Positions 24,883 through 33,161 of a stretch of 58,965 bases of DNA are shown here, one piece after another (position 1 is the first letter of the stretch; the number at the start of each line of letters is the position of its first letter). The notes under the pieces were generated by a model. It was not told where the DNA came from. It did no database searches and was given only the letters and a program-made list of their open reading frames with translations. Position numbers and translations under genes: made by a program. Origin of the DNA: Mycobacterium sp. 852002-40037_SCH5390672 (lineage in GTDB: Bacteria; Actinomycetota; Actinomycetes; Mycobacteriales; Mycobacteriaceae); NCBI RefSeq assembly GCF_001665875.1, contig NZ_LZTA01000095.1:1-58965 (forward strand), read 5' to 3'.

Positions 24883-25743
24883 ATGACGACGTTGTCGCAG
24901 CTCAAAACGTTCATTGCGGTGGTCGATCAGGGCGGCTTCACGGCGGCGGGCCGACGGCTCGGGTTGTCGCAGCCGGCCGTCAGCCGCACGGTCGCCACAC
25001 TGGAAAAGGAGCTGGGGCTACCGCTGTTCCTCCGTCGCCGAGACGGACTGGCCCTCACCGAAGCCGGTGCCATCGCGCTGACGCATGCGCGAGAGGCGGT
25101 GCGCCAGCTGACGTTGATGCGCACCGAGGTCGCCGGGTTGGCCGGCGACGTCACCGGGACGCTGAGCCTGGCGAGCATGCCGTCTGCCACCGCCTCGCTC
25201 GTCGCTCCGCAGCTACGGGCGTTCGCCCAGCGGCATCCGGCCGTCACCATCCGGCTGCTGGAGGGCAGCGAGAACGAGATTATGGATTGGCTCGACCAGG
25301 GGGCCGCCGAGGCCGGTGTGGTCAGCCTGCCCGTCAAGGGTCTGGACGTGGCGGTCCTGGGCGAACAGCAAATGGTTGCCGTAGTGCCGGCCGACAGCTG
25401 GCTGGCGTCCAACGACACCATCACCTATGCCGACCTGGCCAAGGAACCGTTCGTCCGTAGCACCGGTGGCTGCGCGGAGGTGTACATGCCGATCGCGCGG
25501 CGCGCCGGGATCGAATTCGACCTGGCCTTCGAAGCGCGCGAGGTCGCCGCGACGCTCGAGATCGTGCGCGCCGGGCTCGGGGTGAGCATCCTGCCCAGCG
25601 CCGGCCTGCCCGAACTGAACGGCGTCGCGGTGCGACCGCTGCTGCCCCAGACCGTGCGACGCCTCGGCCTGGCGATCTCAGCGAGCGCATCGGCGCCCGC
25701 GCGCGCGTTCCTCGATCAGATCGCCGCGCTCGGTCTGCACTGA
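24883..25743 (+). CDS. LysR family transcriptional regulator
   Basis: The 286-residue regulator has an N-terminal winged HTH (residues 1-60; FIAVVDQGGFTAAGRRLGLS then QPAVSRTVATLEKELG). The periplasmic-binding-like effector domain covers about 88-286. GGAGG lies 6 bases before the ATG. It diverges from the short-chain dehydrogenase, its likely target. The stop is about 300 bases before the DAHP synthase gene, and the attenuator region lies between them. The effector is not predictable. Confidence 0.93.
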   Translation: MTTLSQLKTFIAVVDQGGFTAAGRRLGLSQPAVSRTVATLEKELGLPLFLRRRDGLALTEAGAIALTHAREAVRQLTLMRTEVAGLAGDVTGTLSLASMPSATASLVAPQLRAFAQRHPAVTIRLLEGSENEIMDWLDQGAAEAGVVSLPVKGLDVAVLGEQQMVAVVPADSWLASNDTITYADLAKEPFVRSTGGCAEVYMPIARRAGIEFDLAFEAREVAATLEIVRAGLGVSILPSAGLPELNGVAVRPLLPQTVRRLGLAISASASAPARAFLDQIAALGLH

Positions 25744-25834
25744 TTCGGTTCGGCACCACGGTTTTCCGATCCCAGACCTGGGTCGCGCCGGGCGTTACCG
25801 CGACGCCGCTTTCGGCGGTGCTGCCCCGGCGTGG

Positions 25835-25840
25835 TATCTT
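25835..25840 (+). promoter_or_regulatory. -10 element of the DAHP synthase transcript
   Basis: TATCTT fits the mycobacterial TANNNT -10 and ends 7 bases before the GTG of the leader peptide, so transcription would start at or next to that GTG (leaderless mRNA). No good -35 hexamer is seen, as is usual for mycobacterial SigA promoters. Confidence 0.6.
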
Positions 25841-25847
25841 CGCCGAC

Positions 25848-25922
25848 GTGAATATCGGCGTGCGCGCGTATTGGCGCTTTATCGTGGCTCCGGGTGGAGC
25901 CAGCGATGCAGCGTCTGGTTGA
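25848..25922 (+). CDS. aromatic leader peptide of a transcription attenuator (24 aa)
   Basis: A GTG-started 24-codon ORF contains the run RAYWRFIV, with adjacent Tyr and Trp codons and a Phe two codons later (25869-25880). Tyr, Trp and Phe are the end products of the pathway begun by the downstream DAHP synthase. The peptide has no ribosome binding site but lies exactly where a leaderless transcript would begin. Its codons end 6 bases before a GGCTCC segment that can pair two ways. The short length, the aromatic run and the terminator 31 bases after its stop together make a ribosome-mediated attenuator the best reading. The peptide itself probably has no function. Confidence 0.75.
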   Translation: MNIGVRAYWRFIVAPGGASDAASG

Positions 25923-25950
25923 CGCAACCGCACGACTGATACCCGGAGCC
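25886..25950 (+). promoter_or_regulatory. alternative RNA pairings of the attenuator
   Basis: GGCTCC (25886-25891) pairs with GGAGCC (25896-25901) across a GGGT loop. The overlapping segment GGCTCCGGG (25886-25894) pairs perfectly with CCCGGAGCC (25942-25950). A further small hairpin GGTTG-ACG-CAACC occupies 25917-25929. A ribosome stalled at the aromatic codons would cover the first segment and free the others, as expected for an attenuator switch. The exact antiterminator needs folding. Confidence 0.6.
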
Positions 25951-25952
25951 CG

Positions 25953-25985
25953 GCAGTGACCACAAGGTCGCTGCTTTTCGTTTTT
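25953..25985 (+). terminator. intrinsic terminator of the DAHP synthase attenuator
   Basis: GCAGTGACC (25953-25961), loop ACAA, GGTCGCTGC (25966-25974) gives a 9-bp stem with one G-U pair, followed by TTTTCGTTTTT. This is an unusually strong terminator for a mycobacterium and lies before, not after, the gene (61 bases before its ATG), so it must act conditionally. Confidence 0.85.
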
Positions 25986-26046
25986 CAGGGCATCGGGAAC
26001 CAGCGGGCGTGCCCTGGGAGCCAGCAGAGAAAGGCACACACCCTCC

Positions 26047-27108
26047 ATGTCCATCATCAATTGCGAGACGGCGGCTATCGATACGTCCGATCATCGGATC
26101 GTTTCGTTCCGGGAGCTCTCGGCGCCCGCGGCGATCCGCACCGAGCTGCCGTTGACGGCCCGGCGTGCCCAGGCCGTGCAGCGCGATCGCGAGGAGATCT
26201 CGGCGATCCTGGCCGGTGGTGACGACCGGCTGTTACTGGTGGTCGGCCCCTGCTCGGTGCACGATCCCGTCGCCGCACTCGATTACGCGCGCCGGCTCGC
26301 GCCGCTCGCCGCCGAGTACGCCGGTCGGCTGAAGATCGTGATGCGGGTCTACTTCAAGAAGCCGCGCACCACCATCGGCTGGAAGGGACTCATCAACGAC
26401 CCCGACATGGACGGCAGCTTCGACGTCGAACGCGGCATCCGCATCGCGCGCGGTTTGCTGCTCGACATCATCGACGTCGGCCTGCCGGTGGGATGTGAAT
26501 TCCTGGAGCCCACCAGTCCGCAGTACATCGCCGACGCCGTCGCCTGGGGTGCGATCGGCGCCCGTACCACCGAGTCGCAGGTGCACCGCCAGTTGGCGTC
26601 CGGGCTGTCGATGCCGGTCGGGTTCAAGAACGGCACCGACGGCAACATCCAGGTCGCCATCGACGGCGTCAAAGCCGCGGCCGCGCCGCACCATTTCTTC
26701 GGCACCGACAACGTGGGTCGCGCGGCCGTCGTGCAGACCATGGGCAACCCCGACTGCCACGTGATCCTTCGGGGCGGCACCGCCGGGCCCAACTACGACA
26801 CCGCTTCGGTGGTGACTGCCATCGAAAGGTTAGGCATGGCCGGGCTTTCCGGGCAGGTCATGATCGATTGCTCACACGCCAACTCCGCCAAAGACCACGT
26901 GCGGCAGGCCGAGGTCACCGCCGAGGTGACCGCGCGCATCGCCGCGGGCGAGCGCGGTATCGCCGGTCTGATGCTGGAAAGCTTCCTGGTGGCCGGGGCC
27001 CAATCGCTCGGCGGGGAACTGGTCTACGGCCAGTCGGTGACCGACCACTGCATGGACTTCCCGACCACGGCCGGCTTGCTCGCCGACCTCTACGCGGCGA
27101 AGGGCTGA
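26047..27108 (+). CDS. 3-deoxy-7-phosphoheptulonate (DAHP) synthase, type I
   Basis: This 353-residue AroF/AroG/AroH-like enzyme joins phosphoenolpyruvate and erythrose 4-phosphate, the first step of the shikimate pathway leading to chorismate, aromatic amino acids and salicylate. Visible motifs: LLVVGPCSVHDP near residue 65, VMRVYFKKPRTTIGWKGL with catalytic Lys and Arg, GARTTESQVHRQLASG, VGFKNGTDG and IDCSHANSAKDH, and ESFLVAGAQ with the metal-binding Glu. M. tuberculosis uses a type II AroG (from memory), so this is an additional or replacement enzyme. The ribosome binding site is weak (AGAAAGG 16 bases upstream). It converges on mbtA with a 27-base gap and has its own attenuator. Confidence 0.95.
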   Translation: MSIINCETAAIDTSDHRIVSFRELSAPAAIRTELPLTARRAQAVQRDREEISAILAGGDDRLLLVVGPCSVHDPVAALDYARRLAPLAAEYAGRLKIVMRVYFKKPRTTIGWKGLINDPDMDGSFDVERGIRIARGLLLDIIDVGLPVGCEFLEPTSPQYIADAVAWGAIGARTTESQVHRQLASGLSMPVGFKNGTDGNIQVAIDGVKAAAAPHHFFGTDNVGRAAVVQTMGNPDCHVILRGGTAGPNYDTASVVTAIERLGMAGLSGQVMIDCSHANSAKDHVRQAEVTAEVTARIAAGERGIAGLMLESFLVAGAQSLGGELVYGQSVTDHCMDFPTTAGLLADLYAAKG

Positions 27109-27135
27109 TCGCGAGCTGCGATCGGCCGCGCAGCC

Positions 27136-28800
27136 TTACTGTCGCGCGTGTACGTGTTGGGCCGAAACGTGGCTGGCGATCGCCTTTTTGTCGATCTTGC
27201 CGATCGGGGTGGTGGGCAGTGACGCCATCGCGACCAAGACGTCGGGGCGGGCGTGCGCGGCCACACCTCGCTCGTCGAGGTAGTCGTTCAATTCCGCGAG
27301 TGACAGCGCGGCATCGTGGAAAACGACTGCCGCGCAGATCTTCTCGCCCAGGTATGCGTCGGGCAGCGCGACCGCGGCGGCCGAGGAGATCGCCGGGTGG
27401 CTGTGCAGCTGTTCCTCCAGGTCCGCGGCGGAAATCGTTTCGCCGGCACGGCAAATCACGTCTTTGACCCGACCGGTCACCACCAGATAGCCGTCGTTGC
27501 GCAGCCGCACCACATCACCGCTGCGGAAGAAGCCGTCGGGGTCAAAGCTGCGCTCGTTGTCGCGCTCAGCGCGAAAGTAGCCGTTGAACGTGTACGGCCC
27601 CCGGACCAAGAGTTCGCCTTCCTCACCCGGGGCCACCGGCTTACCCGCCGCATCGACCACGCGCAGTTCGTCGGCGGCAGACATGGGCCGTCCCTGGGTG
27701 TGCTCGGTGAGTTCCGGAGGATCATCGAGCCGGGTGTAGTTCAGCAGACCCTCAGCCATCCCGAACACCTGCTGCAGACCCGGGGTCAACGCGCTGCGCA
27801 CCAAGCGGGCATCCTCGGCTTCCAACTTGGCGCCGCCAACCTGCAAGAGCCGCAAAGTCTTTGGCGTCACCGGCTCCCAGTCGCAGGCGTGCGCCCATAA
27901 TTTGGCCAAAGCCGGCACCAGGGCGGTCACCGTGACGCCGTGGCGCGCGATGGCGGCAAAAGCCGCTTCGGGACTTGGGTCGGTGCCGAAAACGGTGGTG
28001 GCGCCGACGGCCATGGCGCCGAGCAATCCCGGACAGGCAAGCGGAAAGTTGTGGCCGGCCGACAGCACCGCCAGATAGACGTCGTCGGCGGTGAGCCCAC
28101 AGAGTTCGGCGCTGGCCTTCGCGTTGAAGGTGTAATCGTCGTGGGTGCGGGGGATGAGCTTCGGTGTGCCCGTGGTGCCGCCGGAAACCAGCAGCAGCGC
28201 AGGCGATCCCGGGTCGGCCGTCGATGGCGGCGCGCCGGTGCCGGCCTGATCACGCAGTTGCGCCCATGAGGTGAACGGTCCGGGGTCGCCGTCGACGATG
28301 ACGTGCTGGAGCGCGGCGTGCTCCTCGGACAGCCCCCGCGCCATCGCCCGGTAGTCGAAGCCTCCCGCGGTATCGGCGATCAACAGTCCGGTGGCCTCGC
28401 TGACCGCGGCGAAATGCCCTAGTTCGGCGGCACGATGGCCGGGGAGGCACATCACCGGAATCGCCCCCGCCCGCAGCAGCCCGAACAGCGCCACCGCGAA
28501 CTGGCAGCTGTTCGGCAACTGCAGCAACACCCGGTCGCCCGGCGCGATACCCGCGGCCCGCAGTCCACCGGCCGCGCGGCTGGCCTGGTCGTCGAGGTCC
28601 GCATAACTGAAGCCGGTGTCGCCCAGGGCGTCGAGGACGGCTATTCGGTCGGGCCATCGCCGGGCCGCGTCGGTCAGGATCGTGTCCAGGGTCCGTCCCG
28701 TCCAGTAGCCGGCCGCCCGGTAGGCGGCGGCCCGCTCGGCGGGGAAGGGCACGAACCCGTCGAGGACTCCGGCCAGCGGCTGCGGTGTGTGCGGGCTCAT
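27136..28800 (-). CDS. mbtA: salicyl-AMP ligase of mycobactin synthesis
   Basis: The 554-residue aryl-acid adenylating enzyme activates salicylate and loads it onto the ArCP domain of MbtB. The P-loop-like LLLVSGGTTGTPKLIPRTHD is near residue 205, the aryl-acid pocket region YLAVLSAGHNFPLACPG follows, and QVFGMAEGLLNYTR corresponds to the A5 motif; catalytic Lys lies in TPIGKIDKKAIA near the end. Its N-terminus (LAGVLDGFVPFPAERAAAYRAAGYW) is typical of DhbE/MbtA enzymes. It diverges from mbtB across a gap with two IdeR-like boxes, so iron should repress both. The neighbouring gene is a DAHP synthase instead of mbtJ/mbtI. Confidence 0.95.
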   Translation of the reverse strand: MSPHTPQPLAGVLDGFVPFPAERAAAYRAAGYWTGRTLDTILTDAARRWPDRIAVLDALGDTGFSYADLDDQASRAAGGLRAAGIAPGDRVLLQLPNSCQFAVALFGLLRAGAIPVMCLPGHRAAELGHFAAVSEATGLLIADTAGGFDYRAMARGLSEEHAALQHVIVDGDPGPFTSWAQLRDQAGTGAPPSTADPGSPALLLVSGGTTGTPKLIPRTHDDYTFNAKASAELCGLTADDVYLAVLSAGHNFPLACPGLLGAMAVGATTVFGTDPSPEAAFAAIARHGVTVTALVPALAKLWAHACDWEPVTPKTLRLLQVGGAKLEAEDARLVRSALTPGLQQVFGMAEGLLNYTRLDDPPELTEHTQGRPMSAADELRVVDAAGKPVAPGEEGELLVRGPYTFNGYFRAERDNERSFDPDGFFRSGDVVRLRNDGYLVVTGRVKDVICRAGETISAADLEEQLHSHPAISSAAAVALPDAYLGEKICAAVVFHDAALSLAELNDYLDERGVAAHARPDVLVAMASLPTTPIGKIDKKAIASHVSAQHVHARQ

Positions 28801-28841
28801 GGCTCCTTAGACGGGGGGCTTAGTAGCGGGGACGCAGGGAG

Positions 28842-28860
28842 TAAGGATAGGGTAACCAAA
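28842..28860. promoter_or_regulatory. IdeR iron box 1 (mbtA side)
   Basis: TAAGGATAGGGTAACCAAA matches the mycobacterial iron-box consensus TWAGGTWAGSCTWACCTWA at 16 of 19 positions. It lies 42 bases upstream of the mbtA start. IdeR with Fe(II) should bind here and block transcription. Confidence 0.75.
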
Positions 28861-28863
28861 AAA

Positions 28864-28882
28864 TTAGGGCAGCCTGTGCTAA
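28864..28882. promoter_or_regulatory. IdeR iron box 2 (mbtB side)
   Basis: TTAGGGCAGCCTGTGCTAA keeps both TTAGG/CTAA ends of the iron box and its centre, with mismatches at five inner positions. It is 3 bases from the first box and 15 bases before the mbtB start. Two adjacent boxes in a divergent gap are the arrangement known for mbtA-mbtB in M. tuberculosis. Confidence 0.65.
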
Positions 28883-28896
28883 ATCAGGGAGGGTCT

Positions 28897-31800
28897 GTGG
28901 TGCACGCCTCGGCACGCTCGGAGGACATCCGGGCGGAGGTGGCCGAACTGCTCGGCGTCGCCGTCGATGCAGTTCAGCCGGGTGGCAACCTCATCGGCCA
29001 GGGCCTGGATTCGATACGGATCATGACGCTGGCCGGTCGCTGGCGTCGCCAGGGCATCGCCGTCGACTTCGCCGCGCTGGCCGAAATCCCGACGATCGAG
29101 GCCTGGGCGCGGTTGGTCGACGCCGGCGGGCAAGGCGCCGACCAGGCATTTCCTGCCGCGGCGCCCGGGGGCGCTGAGCCATCCGGTGAGTTCGAGCCGT
29201 TTTCCCTGGCCCCGATGCAGCACGCGATGTGGGTCGGTCGCCAAGACAACCAGCAGCTGGGCGGCGTCGCCGGGCACCTCTACGTCGAGTTCGACGGCGG
29301 TCCGATCGATGCCCAACGCCTGCGCACGGCGGCCACCGCGCTGGCACGTCGCCACCCGATGCTGCGGGTCCAGTTCCTGCCCGACGGCACCCAGCGCATC
29401 ACCCCGGCCGACGAGAGCGGCGACTTCCCGGTCACGGTCGAGGACCTGCGCTCTCAGAGCACCGACGAGGTCGACCAGCGGCTCGCCGCGATCCGCGACG
29501 CCAAATCGCACCAGCAGCTCGACGGCGCGGTGTTCGAACTGGCGGTGACCCTGCTACCGGCTGAGCGGTCGCGGCTGCACGTCGACCTGGACATGCAGGC
29601 CGCCGACGCGATGAGCTATCGCACCCTGATGACCGATCTGGCGGCCCTTTACGCCGGCCGCGACCTCCCCGAGCTGAGCTACACCTACCGGCAGTACCGC
29701 CAAGCCATCGAGGCCGGCGACGCGCAGCCGCAACCCGCGCGCGAGGCCGACCGAGCGTGGTGGGTGCAGCGCGTCGGCGAGCTGCCGGACCCGCCGGCGT
29801 TGCCGTCGACCGGTGGGCGCGGCTCGAATCAGAGCACCCGACGCTGGCACTGGCTGGACCCGGAAACCCGCGATGCGCTGTTTGCCCGCGCCCAAGCGCG
29901 CGGCATCACCCCTGCGATGGCTTTGGCCGCGGGGTTCGCCAATACCCTGGCGCGCTGGTCGACCAGCTCGCGCTTTCTGCTGAACGTCCCGCTGTTCGGG
30001 CGCCAGGCGCTGCATCCCGACGTCGACGCATTGGTCGGTGACTTCACCTCCTCGCTGCTGCTCGACGTCGATCTCGTCGGCGCGGGCACCGCGGCGGCCC
30101 GGGCACAGGTCGTGCAGGACGCCATGCGCACCGCCGCCGCCCATTCCGCCTACCCCGGGCTGTCGGTGCTGCGTGACCTCAGCCGTCAGCGCGGCACCCA
30201 GGTGCTCGCGCCGGTGGTCTTCACCAGCGCGCTGGGGCTCGGCGAACTGTTCAGCCACGATGTGACCGACCAATTCGGCACACCGGGATGGATCATCTCC
30301 CAGGGGCCGCAGGTGCTGCTCGACGCGCAGGTCACCGAGTTCGACGGCGGCGTCCTGGTGAATTGGGATGTGCGCGAAGGACTGTTCCCCCCTGGCGTCA
30401 TCGACGCCATGTTCGCCTATCACATCGACGAGCTGCTCCGGCTGGCCTCGACCGACGACGCGTGGGACGCGCTGGGCCCCTCGGCGCTGCCGGAGGCACA
30501 GCGCGCGGTGCGCGAGGCGGCCAACACTCGCACCGCCGAACCCAGTGGAGAAGCCTTGCACGACGGGTTCTTCCGGCAAGCCGAGCAGCAACCCGACGCA
30601 CCGGCGGTCTTCGCGAGTTCCGGTGACCTCAGCTACGCGCAACTGCGCGATCAGGCGCTGGCGGTGGCAGCGGCGCTGCGCGTCGCCGGGGTAGCCGCCG
30701 GCGACACCATCGCGGTGATGGGCCCGAAAACCGCCGAGCAGATTCCGGCGTTGCTGGCCATCCTTTCGGTCGGTGCTGTTTATCTGCCGATCGGCGTCGA
30801 CCAGCCGCGCGATCGCGCCGAGCGCATCCTCGAATCCGGTGCGGTGCGGCTGGCCGTGGTGTGCGGCGGACAACGGCTGTCCTTGCCGGTGAAAGAACTG
30901 GTGCTTGCCGATATCCCGCGCAACGCCCCCATCGAAATTCACTTCGCCAGAATCGATCCCGCCCAGCTCGCCTATGTGTTGTTCACCTCGGGCTCCACCG
31001 GAGAACCCAAAGGGGTTGAGGTCACCCACGACGCGGCGATGAACACGGTGGAATTCATTGGACATCACTTCGAGATCGGCCCCGCGGACAGGTGCCTGGC
31101 CCTGTCGACGCTGGAAGGCGACATCTCGGTGATGGACGTGTTCGTCACCTTGCGCACCGGCGGCGCCATCGTGGTGGTCGACGAAGCGCAGCGGCGTGAC
31201 CCCGATGCCTGGGCCCGGCTCATCGAGACTCATCAAGTCACGGTGCTCCACTTCATGCCCGGCTGGTTGGAGATGCTGATCGAGGTGGGCCGCGGGCGGC
31301 TGTCCTCGGTGCGGGTGATCCCCACCGGAGGCGACTGGGTGCGACCCGAGGTGGTGCGCCGCCTACAGGCCGAGGCGCCCGACCTGCGCTTTGCGGGCCT
31401 CGGAGGTGCGACCGAAACCCCGGTGCACAACACCATTTTCGAGGTAACCGAAGCGATACCGGAGGACTGGACGGCCCTGCCCTTCGGCGTCCCGCTTCCA
31501 AACAACGTCTGCCGCGTCGTCGCCGACACCGGCGCTGACTGCCCCGACTGGGTTCCCGGCGAATACTGGGTGTCCGGCCGGGGCATCGCTCGCGGCTACC
31601 GAGGACGTCCCGATCTCACCGCGGAACGCTTTGTCGAGCATGACGGCCGAATCTGGTACCGCACCGGTGATCTGGTCCGCTACTGGCCGGACGGCACCCT
31701 CGAATTCGTGGGTCGCGCCGACGACCGCGTCAAGGTCAGCGGCTACCGAGTCGAACTGGGCGAGATCGAGACCGCGTTGCGGCGCGTGCCCGGGGTACGC

Positions 31801-32391
31801 ACGGCGGTGGCCGCCCTGATCGCAGTGTCCGGGGAATCCGACGTGCTGGCCGCGCAGGTGTGCACCGACGACACCTCCCTGACCGCCGAACGCATCCGGT
31901 TGCGTCTCGGCGACCTCGTGCCCGCGCACATGATCCCGCGCCACATCACGGTGGTGGAGCGCATCGGCTTCACCAATGCCGGAAAGCTCGACCGCCGAGC
32001 CGTCGCACGCGAATTGGCAACCGCCGTTTCGCAATCGCAGCGCCCGGGCCACCGCGCCCCGTCGTCGCCATTGGAATCGGCGCTGGCGATGATCGTCGGC
32101 GATCTGCTCGGCCGGGAGAGCGTCGGGGTCGACGACGACTTCTTCGCGCTCGGCGGTGATTCGGTGCTCGCCACCCAGGCGGTGGCGCGAATTCGGGCCT
32201 GGCTGGATGCCCCGGACATCATGGTCGCCGACATCTTCGCCAACCGAACCGTGTCGGCGCTCGCTGCGGTGCTCAGCGCCGGCGAAAACGACCACGGCCG
32301 GCTCGAGCAGGTCGCCGAGCTGTATCTGGAGGTTATCGGCATGGATGCCGAATCGGTTCTGGCGGCCTCTCAGCAATCCACGAAATCGTAA
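28897..32391 (+). CDS. mbtB: mycobactin phenyloxazoline synthetase (NRPS)
   Basis: This 1164-residue NRPS joins salicylate to Ser or Thr and cyclises it to the oxazoline. In order: aryl carrier domain with phosphopantetheine Ser39 (GQGLDSIRIM), cyclisation domain with DxxxxD starting at Asp232 (DMQAADAMS), adenylation domain (YVLFTSGSTGEPKG near 696), carrier domain with Ser1089 (LGGDSVLATQ). It ends there; M. tuberculosis MbtB is about 250 residues longer because of a C-terminal thioesterase, here a separate gene. I chose GTG 28897 because the N-terminus then reads (M)VHASARSEDIRAEVAELLG, as in known MbtB, and GGGAGG precedes it. Confidence 0.95.
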   Translation: MVHASARSEDIRAEVAELLGVAVDAVQPGGNLIGQGLDSIRIMTLAGRWRRQGIAVDFAALAEIPTIEAWARLVDAGGQGADQAFPAAAPGGAEPSGEFEPFSLAPMQHAMWVGRQDNQQLGGVAGHLYVEFDGGPIDAQRLRTAATALARRHPMLRVQFLPDGTQRITPADESGDFPVTVEDLRSQSTDEVDQRLAAIRDAKSHQQLDGAVFELAVTLLPAERSRLHVDLDMQAADAMSYRTLMTDLAALYAGRDLPELSYTYRQYRQAIEAGDAQPQPAREADRAWWVQRVGELPDPPALPSTGGRGSNQSTRRWHWLDPETRDALFARAQARGITPAMALAAGFANTLARWSTSSRFLLNVPLFGRQALHPDVDALVGDFTSSLLLDVDLVGAGTAAARAQVVQDAMRTAAAHSAYPGLSVLRDLSRQRGTQVLAPVVFTSALGLGELFSHDVTDQFGTPGWIISQGPQVLLDAQVTEFDGGVLVNWDVREGLFPPGVIDAMFAYHIDELLRLASTDDAWDALGPSALPEAQRAVREAANTRTAEPSGEALHDGFFRQAEQQPDAPAVFASSGDLSYAQLRDQALAVAAALRVAGVAAGDTIAVMGPKTAEQIPALLAILSVGAVYLPIGVDQPRDRAERILESGAVRLAVVCGGQRLSLPVKELVLADIPRNAPIEIHFARIDPAQLAYVLFTSGSTGEPKGVEVTHDAAMNTVEFIGHHFEIGPADRCLALSTLEGDISVMDVFVTLRTGGAIVVVDEAQRRDPDAWARLIETHQVTVLHFMPGWLEMLIEVGRGRLSSVRVIPTGGDWVRPEVVRRLQAEAPDLRFAGLGGATETPVHNTIFEVTEAIPEDWTALPFGVPLPNNVCRVVADTGADCPDWVPGEYWVSGRGIARGYRGRPDLTAERFVEHDGRIWYRTGDLVRYWPDGTLEFVGRADDRVKVSGYRVELGEIETALRRVPGVRTAVAALIAVSGESDVLAAQVCTDDTSLTAERIRLRLGDLVPAHMIPRHITVVERIGFTNAGKLDRRAVARELATAVSQSQRPGHRAPSSPLESALAMIVGDLLGRESVGVDDDFFALGGDSVLATQAVARIRAWLDAPDIMVADIFANRTVSALAAVLSAGENDHGRLEQVAELYLEVIGMDAESVLAASQQSTKS

Positions 32392-32399
32392 ATGGCGCA

Positions 32400-33161
32400 A
32401 TGACATTGAATAACCTGATCGCCGTGTCTTCCACCTTCCCGTCCTGGATCAAGCTGACCCCGGGCCGCAGCAACGGGTCATCCGCCGGTGCCACCGTGAT
32501 ATTTCCCCATGCCGGCGCGGCCGCCGCAAGCTATCGGGTACTGGCAGCTGCCCTGGCCACAGGCGGTGACACCTACATCGTGCAGTACCCGCAGCGGGCC
32601 GACCGCCTCAGCGAACCCGCGCACGAAAGCGTGCACGACCTGGCCACCAGCCTCTTCCAGGCCGCGCCATGGCCCAGCGTCGCACCGCTGAAGTTGTTCG
32701 GGCACAGCATGGGCGCCGTCGTCGCCTTCGAGTTCGCCCGTGTCGCCGAAACGCACGGCGCTGCTGTACACAAGCTCTGGGTGTCGGCGGGCCCGCCGCC
32801 ATGCGTCGTCGCCGACATGCCCGAACTACCGACCAGCGACGACGGACTGCTGGCCGATATCGCCGATTTGGGCGGTACCGATCCCGAACTGCTTGCCGAC
32901 GAAGAGTTCTCCGAACTACTGACCACCGCGGTGCGCGCCGACTACCAGGCCTTCAACGGGTACGACCCCAGCCCCGATGTTCGCATCGGCGCCGACATCC
33001 ACGTGCTGGGCGGCCACGATGACCACCGCATCGCCACCGGCGTGCTTCGGCAGTGGGAATCCCACACCGCCGGATCGTTCGCCGTCTCGCTGTATGACGG
33101 CGGGCACTTCTATGTCTATGACCATGTCGAAGCGATCGCCGCGCAGGTGAATGCCGAGTGA
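32400..33161 (+). CDS. mbtT: stand-alone type II thioesterase of mycobactin synthesis
   Basis: This 253-residue alpha/beta-hydrolase thioesterase has the nucleophile elbow GHSMG (LKLFGHSMGAVVAFEFA, about residue 100). The Asp is probable near DIHVLGGHDDHR, and the catalytic His is near DGGHFYVYDH at the end. Type II thioesterases remove wrong or stalled acyl groups from carrier domains. Here it replaces the thioesterase domain missing from MbtB. It starts 8 bases after mbtB and its TGA overlaps the GTG of mbtC. The symbol mbtT follows the name used for non-tuberculous mycobacteria as I remember it. Confidence 0.88.
   Translation: MTLNNLIAVSSTFPSWIKLTPGRSNGSSAGATVIFPHAGAAAASYRVLAAALATGGDTYIVQYPQRADRLSEPAHESVHDLATSLFQAAPWPSVAPLKLFGHSMGAVVAFEFARVAETHGAAVHKLWVSAGPPPCVVADMPELPTSDDGLLADIADLGGTDPELLADEEFSELLTTAVRADYQAFNGYDPSPDVRIGADIHVLGGHDDHRIATGVLRQWESHTAGSFAVSLYDGGHFYVYDHVEAIAAQVNAE

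Noticed and set aside
29554..31251. 565-residue ORF antisense to mbtB
   Set aside because: Shadow of the condensation and adenylation domains; no ribosome binding site or domain.
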